Positions 12,501 to 25,540 of a stretch of DNA of 64,000 bases are shown here, in pieces; position 1 is the first letter of the stretch, and every line of letters starts with the position of its first letter. The DNA is from Ulva prolifera (Eukaryota > Chlorophyta > Ulvophyceae > Ulvales > Ulvaceae). The notes under the pieces are model-generated. The model worked only from the letters and a program-made list of their open reading frames with translations. It made no database searches and was not told the origin of the DNA. A program made the position numbers and the translations under genes. The stretch covers positions 5,653,658 through 5,717,657 of the forward strand of contig CM041196.1 in assembly GCA_023078555.1 (NCBI GenBank), read 5' to 3'.

Positions 12501-13105
12501 TTACTGTTCTCCTATGTACCTTCGATAATAATATACTCCGCTGCAACGTCTTGCCACAAACAGATCAAGTGACGTCTCTCCACAGAACACGATTCCCTCC
12601 TTCTCGTCACTCAAGCTCAAGATGCAGCCCATTGCATCACATTCTTCTCTACAATCACAGCTTGTGCTGGGAACACCCGTAACCATGACGCTGACCGGTG
12701 TCCCTTTTGGGCATTCGAGCTGCTCATGAGTTGCCCAGACTGTCACATATATGGTGACGACATGCCAAAAACAACATCCGACAGGAACAAACCAAAAGAT
12801 TGCCGGTGTCCCCCAGGATCACTCGTTCCATCGGCCCCCCCAGCGCACAATCGTGTGGTGGCCAGGACCACTGCAAGACTGCAGGACCAGGCCGCGGCCA
12901 GGCTTACCTGCCGTTGGTTCCAGATGAACCACTACTCATGCTTCCAGGTGTCATCTGAAGACTTGATGTGCTGCGTCCATTCGCTCTGTTTGCGTAACTC
13001 AATTCGGCGTTCGGCCCGTACAGAATTCTCCAGACCTTGAGATCATCAACGCCGCAAGCTGGGCCCAGCCACGATACCTCACATTCGTTGTCAGAAGCGT
13101 AGCAC
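12501..13105 (-). CDS. Unrecognised protein, two linked C-terminal exons
   Basis: Two exon-like frames share a compatible phase. The first is 13105-12908, entered through a CTCTTGCAG acceptor and ending in a good GTAAGC donor. The second is 12648-12501, entered through GATTGTAG and closing with TAA. Together they read through segments such as ASDNECEVSWLGPACGVDDL, a Ser/Gly-rich linker, then EECDAMGCILSLSDEKEGIV and a Tyr/Arg-rich end. There are six cysteines in about 115 residues. I do not recognise the family. Upstream exons, which must end with two bases of a codon, were not found. Composition and splice signals support coding, but the model is partial and could be wrong. Confidence 0.35.
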
Positions 13106-13117
13106 CTGCAAGAGCGT

Positions 13118-14214
13118 GCGTATCGCAACATGGCTACAAACCCTCGGAATGTTTACCACGACTTGGACAAGCTTGTCCACGTCAAGACAGTTGAAATGCA
13201 GAGTGTGCTGCAGAGACGGCCGGAGCGGGCAAGGGGAGGCACCGTTTTTGCGACGAATGCTTGTGGTCCTTTGACTGTCGTGCGTGTTGGCTGTCTTGTT
13301 TCGCTAGCGCGACCGTCTTCCGATGACTCGCAAACTTCCGGCCGGGACTTTGGAGGCCCACCACTTTATCGCAAGAAGCATACGCCCTTGGAGGTAGGTC
13401 TGAGACAACTCGGCCTGCAACTTTGTCGCCATACCGTGAAAATGAAGTCAGAGCTCGAGGTGGTACAGCGCGATGCGGCGGGAGATTCCTTGACCCGGAA
13501 GCGCTGTTCAGATGTGCACACAAATGTTGCAACACTACCATGACACTATCTGATATACTCGCAAATGAAATCGAGGGCCACAAATGGACCGGGCGGACGC
13601 GACACAGATGCTGCACATGACCATTGGCAGGCCACAGCATGGATTCCCGATGAGCACGCTTCAGAGTCCGAGCGACATCGAATTTGGTCGCATACTATCT
13701 CAATGCATCATCGTTGTTGCTCCGTAAGCGGGAGACTCGCAAACGGAACCTTGGGACGAGCGAGGCCGGAGGCACCACATTGACCCGTTGCGAGCAGGGA
13801 TTCCGGGACGCACCTCTCGCATTGCACGAAAGATTCTGTAACGACGTCAATGGCATGCAGGACATATTAGAGGTGTTCCAATTCCTTCAGATGACCTGAG
13901 AATACAGCTGCGTGGACTGCAGAATCTACCAGCTGGATCGATGACAATGCCTTGTAATACCACAAGATGAATCGTTGGTCTAGTGCTCCTCTGGCGGTCC
14001 GAGCACGTATCTTAAACATTCCTAGGTTTCTCGTGTTGATCTACGCGAGAACCTATCCGTACAGATCTCTGGGTTAAATCGCAATGACAGCCGTGGCAAC
14101 GAGTCAGCACATGTGTGTGATTGAAAGACACGTGTTGTGTCCAACAGTGCAAACCATGGCGCGGCGCGCATTATACAGCCGAATCTTAGCACAGCCTGCC
14201 ATCACTTTCCCAAC
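13118..14214. other. Exon-like open frames, not assignable
   Basis: A + strand frame starts at the ATG at 13130 (MATNPRNVYHDLDKLVHVKT) and stays open to 13543, with a GTAGGT donor at 13393. A second + frame at 13423-13620 contains FRCAHKCC. They may be exons of one gene, but I could not join them in phase into anything recognisable. Confidence 0.2.
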
Positions 14215-14261
14215 CTAAACCTCCTCGAACACGCCCTTGCGGAATTTGAAGTCGCCGCAAG
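14215..14261 (-). CDS. Possible terminal exon of an unknown gene
   Basis: After a TCTCTCTAG acceptor the - strand reads two bases and then CGDFKFRKGVFEEV and TAG. The short peptide looks protein-like, but the upstream exons are unknown, so this could be chance. Confidence 0.15.
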
Positions 14262-15089
14262 CTAGAGAGATCTCGGACCTTGAGCTGCTGCAGCGCGGCG
14301 CACCAACAGGTGTATATCTCGAGATATAAGAGGCTTGGGATCCCACCTCCAGTATACCACAGTGTCAGCACACTCCTCGGCGTGCCCAGCCATGCTCATT
14401 GTCATGCACGCCACCGCGGGGGGCCGTCCTCATGTGGTAACAGCATCCTCAGGTAGGACGGCATGGACTGCATACCTAACCGTGGTACCAGCAGGGCCTC
14501 GCACCAAACCAAACACCAAACACCGCCATGCACTTGCATCCTGCATTCAACCAAGTGGCCAAGTTGTGGCAGCAGGGATGGAGCCGAGCAGACAGATATC
14601 TCAGATATCAGAGATAGCATGCACCTCAGGCAGCCACGCCACAGAAGCAGACCAAGCCAGGCCCTAAACAGTCCGGACCCACATCATGGGCCCACTAGCT
14701 GCAGCCTCTCCTGCCGCGGCCTGTGTGGCACATTGGGGCCACCACATGCGGACACATGGCACAGCGAAGCATGCATGGCCAGCAGATCCACCCAGAACTT
14801 CTGCCGAAGGGCCTCTGGCCATTGATTCTGTGTCGTTGACGGGTGGGACAAGGGACTCGCTCGGGTGAAGGTGTCTGCATATGCCAGTGGGATGCACGCC
14901 AATGGCATGCAATAGCTTTGTCCTGGTAACGTGCCAGTGGGGCGGCCCGGCTCCTCACTGCTGGCATGGCGCATCGTTAACGCAGAATTCTGCCAGCATC
15001 TACCACCCCCCTAGCCTGGGGTGTTACCACTGTCCTTGCATGTAGTCTACATCAGGGCTGCAATTTGGCACTGGTTCTGTGGCAGCTGT

Positions 15090-16275
15090 GTTACAATGAC
15101 AGCCTTGGAGAGGCAGGCAGCACCGCGTGTGACACAGAACACCGATCAGACACCGCAGTCCATCAACACCACCTGAACACGCCAGAACCAACAGATGTGG
15201 TGTTTCGCAGAAACTGTGTGGCAGGTGTGCAGGTGCGGGTCGCACGGTGCAGGGGGCGAGGCCGGGGGTGGGGGGAGTGTCTGTGGGGGTCTGCCCGGGG
15301 CCGGGCCCGCCGTGGAGAGTCTGGATCCTCGAGTGGTGGGGGCCAGGCCACGAGGCCTGGACCGGTGCCTTGTCCCGGATGCTCTGGCATGCCTGACCGG
15401 GCAAGATGTCTGGTGGCTACTGGTGGACTTCCATGCGGTGCTTAGTGGCTGACCTCTATCGTATGCATGTCAGTCGTGGCAATCCACTTCGTGCGGCGGT
15501 TCAGTGGCTTCGTGGACAATGAGTTGCCACGCTATTGCAGCAAATCACGACTTGTCACATCCCGGGAGAACTGCGTGCAACCAAGAGCAACGCCCGTATC
15601 AGTAGATGCAGCGCCATGAGGTGTGCTGCGCGCGCAGGCAATACCACGCTGCACAGGCGCTCGACGTGGCTGTGAGAGCCGTACGGGGCGAGGTCGCGTG
15701 GCAGGCGTGCTGCTGGCAGGGTGCTGAATGTGCTCCGCTGATGCGCACAGCTCATGGTGCACCAGGTCTCCATTCCAGCCCATAGGGCACGCCTGCGCCA
15801 TGCCGGGACACACTCACACAGCCACACATCTGACTCACATGATGCACATGCTGCAGACGATGTAAAAATCATGTGGCCACGTGTGGCCACAGCCAGGCGT
15901 GAACACATGCCGGGCTGTTTGAATGTCAGCCTGTCAGGCTCACAGCGGGTTGCGATATAGGTCACCGTACTTTCGAACCTCAAAGAAAGGGTGGAGATTT
16001 CGGGCAGCTCGAAGAATATAGAATAGCGATATCGTTTTGATTTCTGTTCAAGATTGAATACGATCAATTTAGCGGTACTTTAGAATGCGCATGTGGGGGC
16101 GTTTGCGGGTGCGGGTGTGTGGCGGTCCTGCGGGATGCGAGTGCCATTGACACATCTGCACTGTTGTCCTTACTCTCCCCTGGAAAGTAAGCACAATGGG
16201 TGGTGGCGTTGGGGTTCCTGGTCCTGTGCGTTGACGAGGCGGCCCTACCTGCCTCTCCGACTCCGTCCGTGCAAC
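15090..16275. mobile_element. Candidate non-autonomous DNA transposon with degenerate inverted ends
   Basis: The left end reads GTTACAATGACAGCC then TTGGAGAGGCAGGCAGC. The inverted right end reads GTTGCACGGACGGAG then TCGGAGAGGCAGGTAGG, so about 32 bases face each other with scattered mismatches. Flanking octamers are GCAGCTGT and GCAGCAGG, which match at 6 of 8 positions. No transposase frame is evident inside. The pairing could be two independent copies of the dispersed motif. Confidence 0.3.
16246..16275 (+). repeat. Dispersed motif, copy
   Basis: Reads TACCTGCCTCTCCGACTCCG then TCCGTGCAAC. A reverse-oriented copy stands at 15090-15121. Confidence 0.6.
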
Positions 16276-18334
16276 GCAGCAGGTGAGGTGGCGATGCAGG
16301 CGTGTTGGCCCTGAAACAAGGGCGCTGGCCCCGGGTGGGATGCCAGCGGGATGCTGGAGCCGGCAGGCAGGAAGGTGGCAGGCAGGCACCCTGTCTGCCT
16401 GCATTCACCATCAGGCAGCCTCTCGCCCTGAGCGATGAACAGACATGGTGGCCGGTGTGAGTGCGGCGGTGCTGCCAGCCTCGCTGCCTCTGCCTCTGCA
16501 TGCCACTCATGATTGCTTGCAAGCCCTGGCCGCTGTTCATAGCCACGATCTTCCATGCATGCATCTCCAGGCGCGTCCGCAGCCAGCAGCGCGGTGTTTC
16601 ACCAGCACAGAGTCTGAGAGGCCGGCAGCGCGGTGAGCAGCGTCTCCGCACACCGCCGCTCTGCACCTCCACTGCATGCTCGCATTGGCCGAGCCATGGG
16701 CCTGGAGGCGCTGAGGCGTCCCTGGGGACGTGGCGTGACAATGCAGTGGTATGTTCCCGATAACCATGCGTCGCCACCGCCTGTTGAGCCGCAGACCAGG
16801 CGCAGTCGGGGACATGCGCGCATCTGCCCGGGCTGCTGCTGGCGGATGTCTAGGGAACAGTGCTGCACTGCCTGCTCGAGGCGTGTGCATCTCCGGGGTC
16901 TGCTGATATCAGGGCCGCTTCCAGGCGCTGCGACTGTGTCCGCTGCGGCGATGCCGTCGCGGGCGTGTGCAGTGAGTGCCGGGGCGCAGAGCTGAGCCTG
17001 CGTGCAGCAGGCCGCCTCTGCAGCCTGGCCTGCTCGCTGTGCTCAATTTGGCTGGCTTCGCTCCGAGGGCCCAGCAACCACCGTGTCAGATGCGGTGTCC
17101 GCCTCGTAACAGCTCCTTCACTCCACGCTGGACGCAGCAGGCCATGCAAAACACATTGGTGGGTCAGACGATATGCAGCCAGCTTTTATCTTCTTGCGTG
17201 GTGCTGCAAGCTGTTGCGTCCGTGCGGGAACCAGGACTGCTGACTGTGACAGACCCAGAATGGGGACCTGCTCAGGCCGCGTGTGGGTGGTTGCGACCAA
17301 GCGCATGCATGCAGGCATCAACGCCTTGAAAGCGTGTGCGGAGGTGTGCGCAGCTCAGTTCAGATGGTTGGTGCAGTCCCTGTGTACCTGCCGTGTATCC
17401 AATGTGGACACGTTGGTTGAACATGTTGTGAACCCAGACAGCAACAAGTGGCCATGGCAATTGCCACATGCTGCATTACAGCTACCAAGGCAGAACTAAG
17501 TGACGTGTAGCCTACATGATGCCGCATCATGCGTAGCTGTATGCTTCATGTGGCCCATGCAGCTCCAGCAATTGATCAGGTACCACTCATTGCAGCCAGT
17601 CGTGCGTGAAGTCTGCAGCCTTTGCAATGGAGCTCCATATAATGCCGGGGCAGCGTCACAGGAACATTGCGGATGCCCGTCCGGACGCTCTGATCCTGCT
17701 TTCGCAGTGTGCGCTTGCCTGTATGATGTATCTTGGGAAGAAGACAAGACGACTGGCCTGTTGTCCGACATGTTGGCTGCACCTACAAGTAGTGATTCGT
17801 GTGTATGTGCGCATACATATGACCACAGATATTGGCAACTCTCAAGGAATTCTCACACTCAGTCTCAATGACGACGCATGGCAAGTGTCCTCATCATCAG
17901 TGTGGTGACATGGTCAGATGTGGGGAGGTTCAAAATTTCATGAAAGCGTCAGCTAGATGGGTCCTGTATGTGCATCTCAGCCAGAGGGAGCTTCCAGCCT
18001 GGGAATTGCCGCGCTGGCTGTACACTCTTCCCACTTTAGACATGTAGGCTTGTGGCCGAAACAGAAACTCGGGTGATGCCATACAGAACCTATGTTCTTC
18101 CCAAAGTGTTAAGTTCAATGAATCTTGTGCAGCCAAGATTGACACAAGATTGGGCATAGACGAGACTGATGCGATGTGCTGAACGTGCACCTGCACCAGA
18201 TGGCCTATGCCGGATCCAGACTAGAAACAAATTAGCATGTGTACATGCAAGCGTTTGGGGCTCATGGGGCGCAAATTTGGGTGATCTTTCGGACTCCCCA
18301 GAGATCATACACTATCCGAAACGGGAGTACATTC

Positions 18335-19716
18335 TTAGATAATACGGTCAAGTTCCCTAGCGTACGTAAGCATGTTTTTGAAAACGTCTAGATGCGCCTT
18401 GCCAGTGTCTGGTGGCGCAGCAGCACCGAAGTACACAAACTGAGCATCTGTCTTCCACTCCTGCCCTGCACAGTACTCCAACAGATCCCCTTGCTTGTCG
18501 AATTTCAACATTTGTGCGGCGTCTTTCAACAGGAGCTTCTCGTACGCCTGCACATGCTCAACAGCTCATTGTTAAACCTCAGGCACAGCAAATGGAAGCT
18601 CACCTGGATATGGACACATACTGATGTCACCTATGGTGAGCTGAGATGAGGAGCCCCTTGCATTTGATTGCCAAGACCAACACCATGGCATGTTGCGTGG
18701 TACATTCTTGGTGCAATCAATTGACCTTCCCACGCACAATGCCAACTTTGTGGCGACATGTAGTGTAATTAACCATTTGGGACTGGTGAAGGTAGCAGCA
18801 TGGGGGCCACACTCCGCCGTGCAAGCTCATGCTGAAGAGGTATCACATCGCACATGGGACATCAAACCAATCACGAAACTACGATGACATCAAGACGAAA
18901 CATCTCAGAACCTGGGACTTGTTGCGGTCATGGTGCATGTTGACTTCTGCCCAAGGACATACGCAAAGGCAATCGCAGCGTTGCATCATTCAAAGCGCAC
19001 CGCTGATGCACAAGCTGCAAGCTCATCTCGGACGGTAGCTGCTAGTTGTTGCAGTAGCGGCTGCATGTATTCACTAGGTGCATTTGCTGAGGCAGCCAAC
19101 ACTTGTCTGTACGTCCCCTCCATCAGTGCCTGCTCCAGCTGCAGCGGGAACGCGATCGCTGGGAGTGCTTGTGTCTCTGGCGACAACAGCTCAAGCTCCA
19201 CATGCAATTCAGCTATCCTATTTGCCACAAGTAGCCGCAGCAGATTCATGCCAATGATCGTTGGTTCTAGTGCAGATGGAGGCATCACAGACCGGAGGTC
19301 AGAATAGTAAACTTGGAGCTGCTGGAAATTCCGTTGAAAAAGTGCATCGTCCTGCATACGCAATACATTACAGAAGTCGGGTTCACGAGGTAGGGATTCG
19401 TATGTAAATGGCAACCACCTTGGCACAGTCCGTCACCACACTGGCTGACAGAGTACCGGTCGACCTCGGCAATGAATGGAAGTTGACGCACCTGCATTTT
19501 CACTGCAAGCAGTACTGATTGTTCCAGCATGTCACGAGCGATCATAAGCTCTTGCTGGCTGGTATTGCTCTGGGCGCATGCTGGAGGCAAGGCAGGGAAC
19601 TGGACGACCAGAAGTTTGAGATCTGTGAGCAATGACTTTGCCGTATCATGTTGACCAGACACAATGAGCTTCTTGTAATTTTCCAGCACCTGTGATGCTT
19701 TCTTGATGTCCGCCAT
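18335..19716 (-). CDS. RPN12: 26S proteasome regulatory subunit RPN12 (PSMD8)
   Basis: RPN12 is a PCI-family subunit of the 19S lid and the last to be added during lid assembly. Exons: 19716-19492, 19351-19001 and 18547-18335, all joining in phase 0 to give 262 residues, the usual family size. Visible landmarks include the early QELMIARDMLEQ helix, then FQRNFQQLQVYYSDLR, NRIAELHVELELL and LEQALMEGTYRQVL. The C-terminal exon starts AYEKLLLKDAAQMLKF and ends in YARELDRII with TAA. The start chosen is the ATG giving MADIKKAS. A TGCAG acceptor 18 bases upstream in the same frame means a 5' non-coding or short coding exon may exist. Donors are GTGCGT and GTGCGC. The gene is divergent from the sorting nexin, 758 bases apart. 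Confidence 0.93.
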
Positions 19717-20474
19717 GGCTTCGCTGTTCACAAGCTGCAGGCATGAAACGTGTGAGACACTTTGACCAGAGAATGCCTCTGGATCCAACGTCCAAATGCT
19801 GGCAGCATCGCTCGTGAAATATGATGACGGGCATTCGCTCGACAGAGGCCCACCTACGGACTCGTTATTTCACAATACACCGAGTGCCAGTGAGAGGTCG
19901 TCCGGACTGTTGACTGCGCTTGCGTTGACAACAATATGCCCCCAAGCCCCTACAGATTATTGACAGGAATCTGATAAACGCTGTGCGGACAGATACTGCA
20001 TACACAGCAGCTACGCTCCGCGAATAGCGAAGGCTTCGACAAGGCTGGAGTGTGACCAGGTACTAAATATTGTAGGCGACCCCTTGCGATCTCTTCATCT
20101 TTCGCAAAACGCGTCTTTGCGTATGTGGGGCTGCAAGCCGCTGCTGTGCAACCTGTTCGTGCGCGGTGTGGTCCCGCGGCACCCCGGAACTCACAACCAT
20201 CGCGATGGGACGCGCGCGGGAAGTACTTTGCTGGTATGCGCCGGACACTCGCATGCAGCTGACAGTGGATCACCATCATGACACTGCTTCGCGATCATTT
20301 TACGTGTATGTGCTCCGCAAAGTGATGCGGGACGTTTGCCAACTTGAACTGGATGGCGCATAGCGTCAGAACTTGTGAACTTCGGAGTTGATTTGAATCT
20401 CACTGTAGACTCATGGTATACCATGTCTTGACAAGCTTTGCGCTGGCCGAGTAATCGGCGTGTCTCCCGCCAGG
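19717..20474. promoter_or_regulatory. Shared upstream region of RPN12 (-) and SNX-BAR (+)
   Basis: The two starts face away from each other across 758 bases, so both promoters and 5' UTRs, and possibly a leader intron for either gene, must lie here. I see no TATA box or other element I can name. Confidence 0.5.
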
Positions 20475-23400
20475 ATGACGGGGCATAACTTTGGCTCACA
20501 GGTGGGGATGTCGCTACTGAATTGTCTCTGGCCGACAGGTCATTCGAGCGAGATCACACTTTCAGGACCTGTCGTGACTTTAGGCTGGACCACGTCGCAA
20601 GCGTTGTCGCCGTGCTACATCGACGATTGGTCAGATGTCTCCCCCACAATGTTGTGGCTGTAGCGGATCTTCCGCTTTTGAAAGCCGTGTTTGACGCAGA
20701 TGAGAGCAAAGTAGGGATGCACGGCTTTGTGCCCGATCACAAGGTCTGATAGAATGTGCCATCCAGGTGTGGTACCTGGTGTCTGATCGACAGCCCTGTG
20801 CAGGTGTACAGCACCGAAGGTCCATCTGCACCGCCCCACCCTGCATCACAGTCACTATACCCGAACATCGATCCTCCGTCCATATTTTCCAGAGACTCCA
20901 CGGATAGTCCCAGAAACAACGGATCCAGCTACTTTTCGTCCATACCTGCTGGCAGCAGTGGTTACCCGCCTGTGCATCCGCCTCCTCCAGCCAATGGCAG
21001 AGCCACGCCAACACACTCACCAGTAAAACCAACATCAGCAGCTACACAGCCCACTCGCTCTCCTTTGAGGTCTCAGCCTGTTGGCGACTTTGATGTCACA
21101 GTGACTGACCCCTCACTGGTGACCGAGCCAAGTCCGATTGCAGTGCCAGGTACCGCTCCCGATCCAGGGTGTATCACACACGCACCGGCTATGTGTCCCA
21201 TGCTTCTCTTGTTCGTCTGGGTGTGACTGTGCTGGGCGATTCTTTGGCTGCTCGTGTCAGACTGATTTGACCCAGTCAATCTGTGTGCATCATGCAAGTC
21301 AATCCCCAATCCTGCAGCCACTCATGTCCATCGCGATTTGAGGCAGATCTGCCACAGCAGCGATTCGTGGTTTTGCTGCCGCGAGTCGCCCATCATCGCA
21401 CGCTGCAGCTGCCAGCTGCTGGGCTGTGCCAGCTGGAGTTGCTGTGTACACGCCAGGCTCTTGAATGCAGTAACCTTGTGCAGGCTTTAAGCGCAAGCAT
21501 GTGCTGTATACGGTGTCAACCAAGACTACATTGTCGACGTTCGGTGCGCCCAGTGCCATCGTCACTCGCCGCTTCTCTGATTTTGTGCAGCTCTGTGACC
21601 TGCTCAAGGTGCGCCCGTTTCCCCCATACTCCTGCCCATACTCCTGCCCACATGCACTTACCCTGGTACCTGCTCCTTCATCCCCGCATCCCAGTCCCTA
21701 CATTTGGCGGATACGGATTGGCACATTGACTTCCAGGCTGTGGTGTCTGTGGCTTCTTCTGCTCGGAACGCAGCCGTATGTATCGCTGCTGCTCCTACGC
21801 CATAATTCGACGCAGCGGTGATGGTATATATTTTAACGTAGCACGACAGACAAGCACTTGCTCTGACCATGCGACTCAGCTCACGGCTTGGGGCAAGAGA
21901 AGTCACTCCTGCTGCTTGCTACTGCTCTCTGCATGCCACTCATCCGACGCTCGGGCTACCGAAGCAGACACGCTCTGCGGCAGCACAGGTTGCTGCCTGC
22001 GGCTGCATGTGTGCAAAAGGCGTCTGGTCATGTGCAGCAAACACACCGCGGGCTGTTTGTGCCACTGCGGCCGTCCAAGCATGCGCGGCACAGCGGCAAG
22101 TTCAAGCCGGCTTTCATCGAGCGCCGCCGCGCCGCCCTCGAGCTCTACCTCCGCGCCTTGACCGGTCACAAGTGCGTCCTGGTCAAACAGCCTCCCTTGC
22201 GTCCATCGCTCAAGGCAGATGAACCCGGCGTTGGTGCTTTGCTGTGTGTGTGCATGTGACGTTCGAGCCTTGCTGAACGGTGACACGAATGACTCTGCGT
22301 GGCCTGCGTGGCCTGCATGTCCGAACGGAATCTGTTCTTGGGTTCTCTCATGGGATGGGTGACGACCTCTCTCGTCCCAAACTCGACGACGAGGATACAA
22401 ACAATGTGCTGTGCGTGCATCTGTCAAGCCTCGTGAAGCCAACCTTGCATGCATTCAGCACATGCATGAGCTGGTATGCGCACTGCATGAGGACCCAGCG
22501 CATCAGTCAAAGTATTCGTGTGCATGAGACCGTGCAATGGGGAGATCCCGAAATGCCGTTCACAGCCAGCCGGTGCAGAGATGCACTCATGCGGCAGCTG
22601 GGCTGTGCTCAACAGCAGGCCCATCAGGGCACACGGCTGCGCTGTGACGCTGCGTGCTGTGACTGCAGGGAGGTGGCGCGCAGCGCGGAGCTGCGCGCCT
22701 TCCTGCAGGTGTCCGGGGACCTGCGGCGCTCGCCGGCGTGGACCGCGCTGAGCGCACCGGCACCGACGTGGCGCCACGGCGTGCAGCGGCTGCTGAAGCA
22801 GATGGTCGGCCGCGAGGCCCTCACGCCGGCGCCCGCGGAGGCCGCGCGCTCCACGGGCGCCAGCCACGACGTCGTGCGCAGCTGCCGGGAGGCGGTGTAC
22901 GGGTACCGCCACCGCGGGTGCGCCTCTGACTGAGCCGGTCGTATGCTGCCGTCTGTGAGCTGCTGTGCGAGGTCCTGGAGCAGCCCATGCACTAGTCGGC
23001 GCAGCCGCTAGCCGGTGCAGTGACGCAGCAACCGCTGGAGCCCCAAATCTGTACCGATTTCTTTGTGAATGGTCCCATGCGCAGCCCTCTCGGGATCGAG
23101 TTCGGCACATTCAGCACCGTGGTTGGTGATTGACCGTGCCAATGCGTTGAATACGAGGCGTGCCGGCAGGGATGCGGAGCTGCCTGATCGAGAGCATGAG
23201 CTGCGTCGGAAGAGCGACCTCGTGCGCGAGCGCATCTCCGCCGCGGCGACGCTGACGCACACCACGCTGCGTGCGCAGCATGCAGCCGCGGAGCACGCGC
23301 ACGCCGCCGCGTCCCTTGGCGCCACCATGTCCAAGCTCGCCGCGTTTGAGGCGGACAGCATGCATGTGGAGCTCGCAGAGGCGGCGCACGCGTTCGGGGG

Positions 23401-24574
23401 GGGCTGCCAGCGCGTCGCCGCGGACGCCAGCGAGGGCCTCGCCGCAGCGGCGGTTGTGGCTCAGGTGCGAAGGCCCTCTTCATGCCAGGCGCATCGCGTC
23501 AAGCATCGGGGTTGTTGTGTTTTCGTTGACGGCGACGCTGGAGACAGGCCAGGCAATTTGTAAGCCAGCCAAACCAGCGAACCGCATGTGTGTAGTTGAA
23601 TGTACAAGTGGGAATACACGTCTGTACTTCACCTGGTACATGATGTCGCCTAGAGAAGGTTCAGCATCAGCTTGCCAAGTCATGGAAAATTTGTGTAAAA
23701 ATCGTGTCATTCTTTTGATAATTATTGAATGAGGGGTCGCGGTTGTTGGTTTGCACCGGAGCCACTGCACAAGGCAGTTTTTACCGGCGCTAGGTGCGAG
23801 GGCATCACCGGATGAGGCAGTTCAGAATCAGGAGGTGGGTGTAGGAGATGGAGGAGCAGGCGCGCATGCTGCGCGGCGGGCTGGAGGCGCTGCGGGCACG
23901 CGAGGAGGCGCTGCGCACCGCACAGACCCTGGACGCTGACCTGGCGCGGAAGCGCACACGCGCTGAGCAGCTGCAGGCAACCAGCCACCCCAAGGCGGTG
24001 TGCTCCCCTCCCTTGCCGCACTATCTGCCAGAAAACGTCGCACATGAGGTGCCTCTGCGTATGCATGCAAGTGCGCTGCCGGCAATGCAGGGACGCACTG
24101 GGCCGCTGATCGTCAACGCATGCAACGGTCAGGCGCTTCGTAGCTGTGCGGAAGTGATGTTGTGGTGTGCGTATGTTGGCTGTGTGCCCCGCTTGGCACT
24201 GCGGCTATGTGCCGCCTAGAATGCAGCAAAATGTGGTGCTTAATGAGGCCCCTCATAAGGAGGTGTGTCATTGGCCGCAGCAGGGCTGCTTGGCACACGC
24301 CGACGTGAACATGCAGGTTGCGGCTATACAGCACCTGGCACATGCGGAGGCGGCGCAGGCGGCGGCGTGGAGCGAGTACGACAGCGTGGCGCAGCGCAAC
24401 GACGCCGAGGTGGCCGCCGTGGCCGCCGCGCAGGTTCACGCCGTCACGGCTCGCGCCGCAGACTGGTCGGCTGGCATCGCGCAGGCTGCAGAGGCGGAAG
24501 CGGCCGCGTGGCTCCGCGTCGCGCGTGCACTCGGCGGGGACGCAGACACGATTGCACACATGGAGCGCATGTGA
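20475..24574 (+). CDS. PX-BAR sorting nexin (SNX1/SNX2/SNX5-type)
   Basis: SNX-BAR proteins bind phosphoinositides on endosomes and tubulate membrane for retromer-type sorting. Exons: 20475-20501, 20804-21149, 21484-21608, 22038-22171, 22669-22902, 23170-23464, 23845-23997 and 24317-24574, totalling 523 residues with every phase agreeing. Residues 10-104 are Pro/Ser rich and disordered. The PX domain runs from about 105 (DFDVTVTDPS) to about 235. It includes KHVLYTVST, the RRFSDF motif at 153-158 (the Arg that contacts PI3P), the FVPLRPSK loop and FIERRRAALELYLRAL. From about 240 to the end is Ala-rich helix with heptads, as in a BAR domain, containing HAEAAQAAAWSEYDSVAQ. The first exon (MTGHNFGSQ) is chosen because its phase and donor fit, and is the weakest part. 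The 22902/23170 junction is also inferred from phase. Confidence 0.84.
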
Positions 24575-25540
24575 TGCGCGCCGGCGGTGCTCGGACGGGG
24601 TTCCGCTATTGTATGGGAAGCGTGCGGGCGGGCCGGGAGTTGGGTGGTTGCGGCCGTGAGAAGGCTGCGCGAGAGGGGCGGGGCGTGCGCGGGGGTGCGA
24701 GTGTGTCGTAGGGGTGAGTGGAGAGGGCACGGTGGCAAAGGATCCGTGAAGTCTCTTCTGCATCTGCGTGTGTGTAGTGACTTGCATTTTCCCAGTGTGA
24801 ATGAGTACATATTTTCCATCTACAATCTGTCGTTTGAGCATGGTTGTTTCATGACAAACCAACAGAAACACGGGTGCAAGGGTGTGAACGTGCATCGGGG
24901 TCGTCAGCGAGTGCCAGCGAGTCGGTGTGGACAACACGGATTTAGGCCACGCTTGCTTCAACATGCAGATGGTTTCTGGAAATGGTGTGGCTGCGGTTTG
25001 GCTGACAGCGTCTGATGAACCATCAAAGAGAGCACACGTTAGCATCGACAGGGCTTGTTGACGACTAGCTTCAGCCTGTGGGCTGCATGAGAGTCACGAA
25101 CGCAGATGATGATAGAGGGGGATGCAAAGATCCTGCCTGCACAGCGAGCCTGGTAGCTTAATCGAGCCTGCTGAATTTTCCAATGGCGAGCCAGCGCAAA
25201 CTGCCGCCTTTTGTCCAGGTCTCAAACATGTCAGAGCCGGGCCATGTTACATACTATTTTCACCCATATCTGCGTTTCCGATGACTCTTTGGAAGAAATT
25301 TTGGTGACCAATTGCACACATGAATTTTGAATTAAAGAGCCACACACCACACCCATGTAAACCGAATCCACCGACCACTCATACACATGTAAATTGACTA
25401 CATTCACGGAACACCATGCCGTTGTGTCACCTGCATTGTGAAAGAACAAGCCTCTCCTCTAAACAAATCCACAACTCGTTCATTTGGCACCCTCAGAATA
25501 ATCGCATCCACCAAGGGCATGGTTCAAACCATCCTCGACC
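24575..25540. other. Convergent 3' space of SNX-BAR and BRO1 genes
   Basis: Both neighbours end here. On the - strand a TGTAAC lies about 295 bases past the BRO1 stop (25246 region). TGTAA is the usual polyadenylation signal in green algae, so this is a plausible but unproven 3' end. No gene is seen. Confidence 0.4.

Larger units (their letters stand above)
14262..18334. other. Repeat-rich space without a supported gene
   Basis: About 4 kb with many short overlapping frames on both strands and no splice-consistent chain. It contains the pair of facing terminal-repeat-like motifs at 15090 and 16275, described separately, and many GCATGCA words. The 3' flank of RPN12 lies at the right end. Confidence 0.4.

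Noticed and set aside
12501-12746. Full-length - strand frame from 12746
   Set aside because: The first part lies upstream of a good GATTGTAG acceptor, and only 12648-12501 fits the phase of the exon at 13105-12908.
13423-13620. FRCAHKCC suggesting a FAM136A-type protein
   Set aside because: The following residues do not show the family's paired Cys pattern and no phase-consistent exon chain was found.
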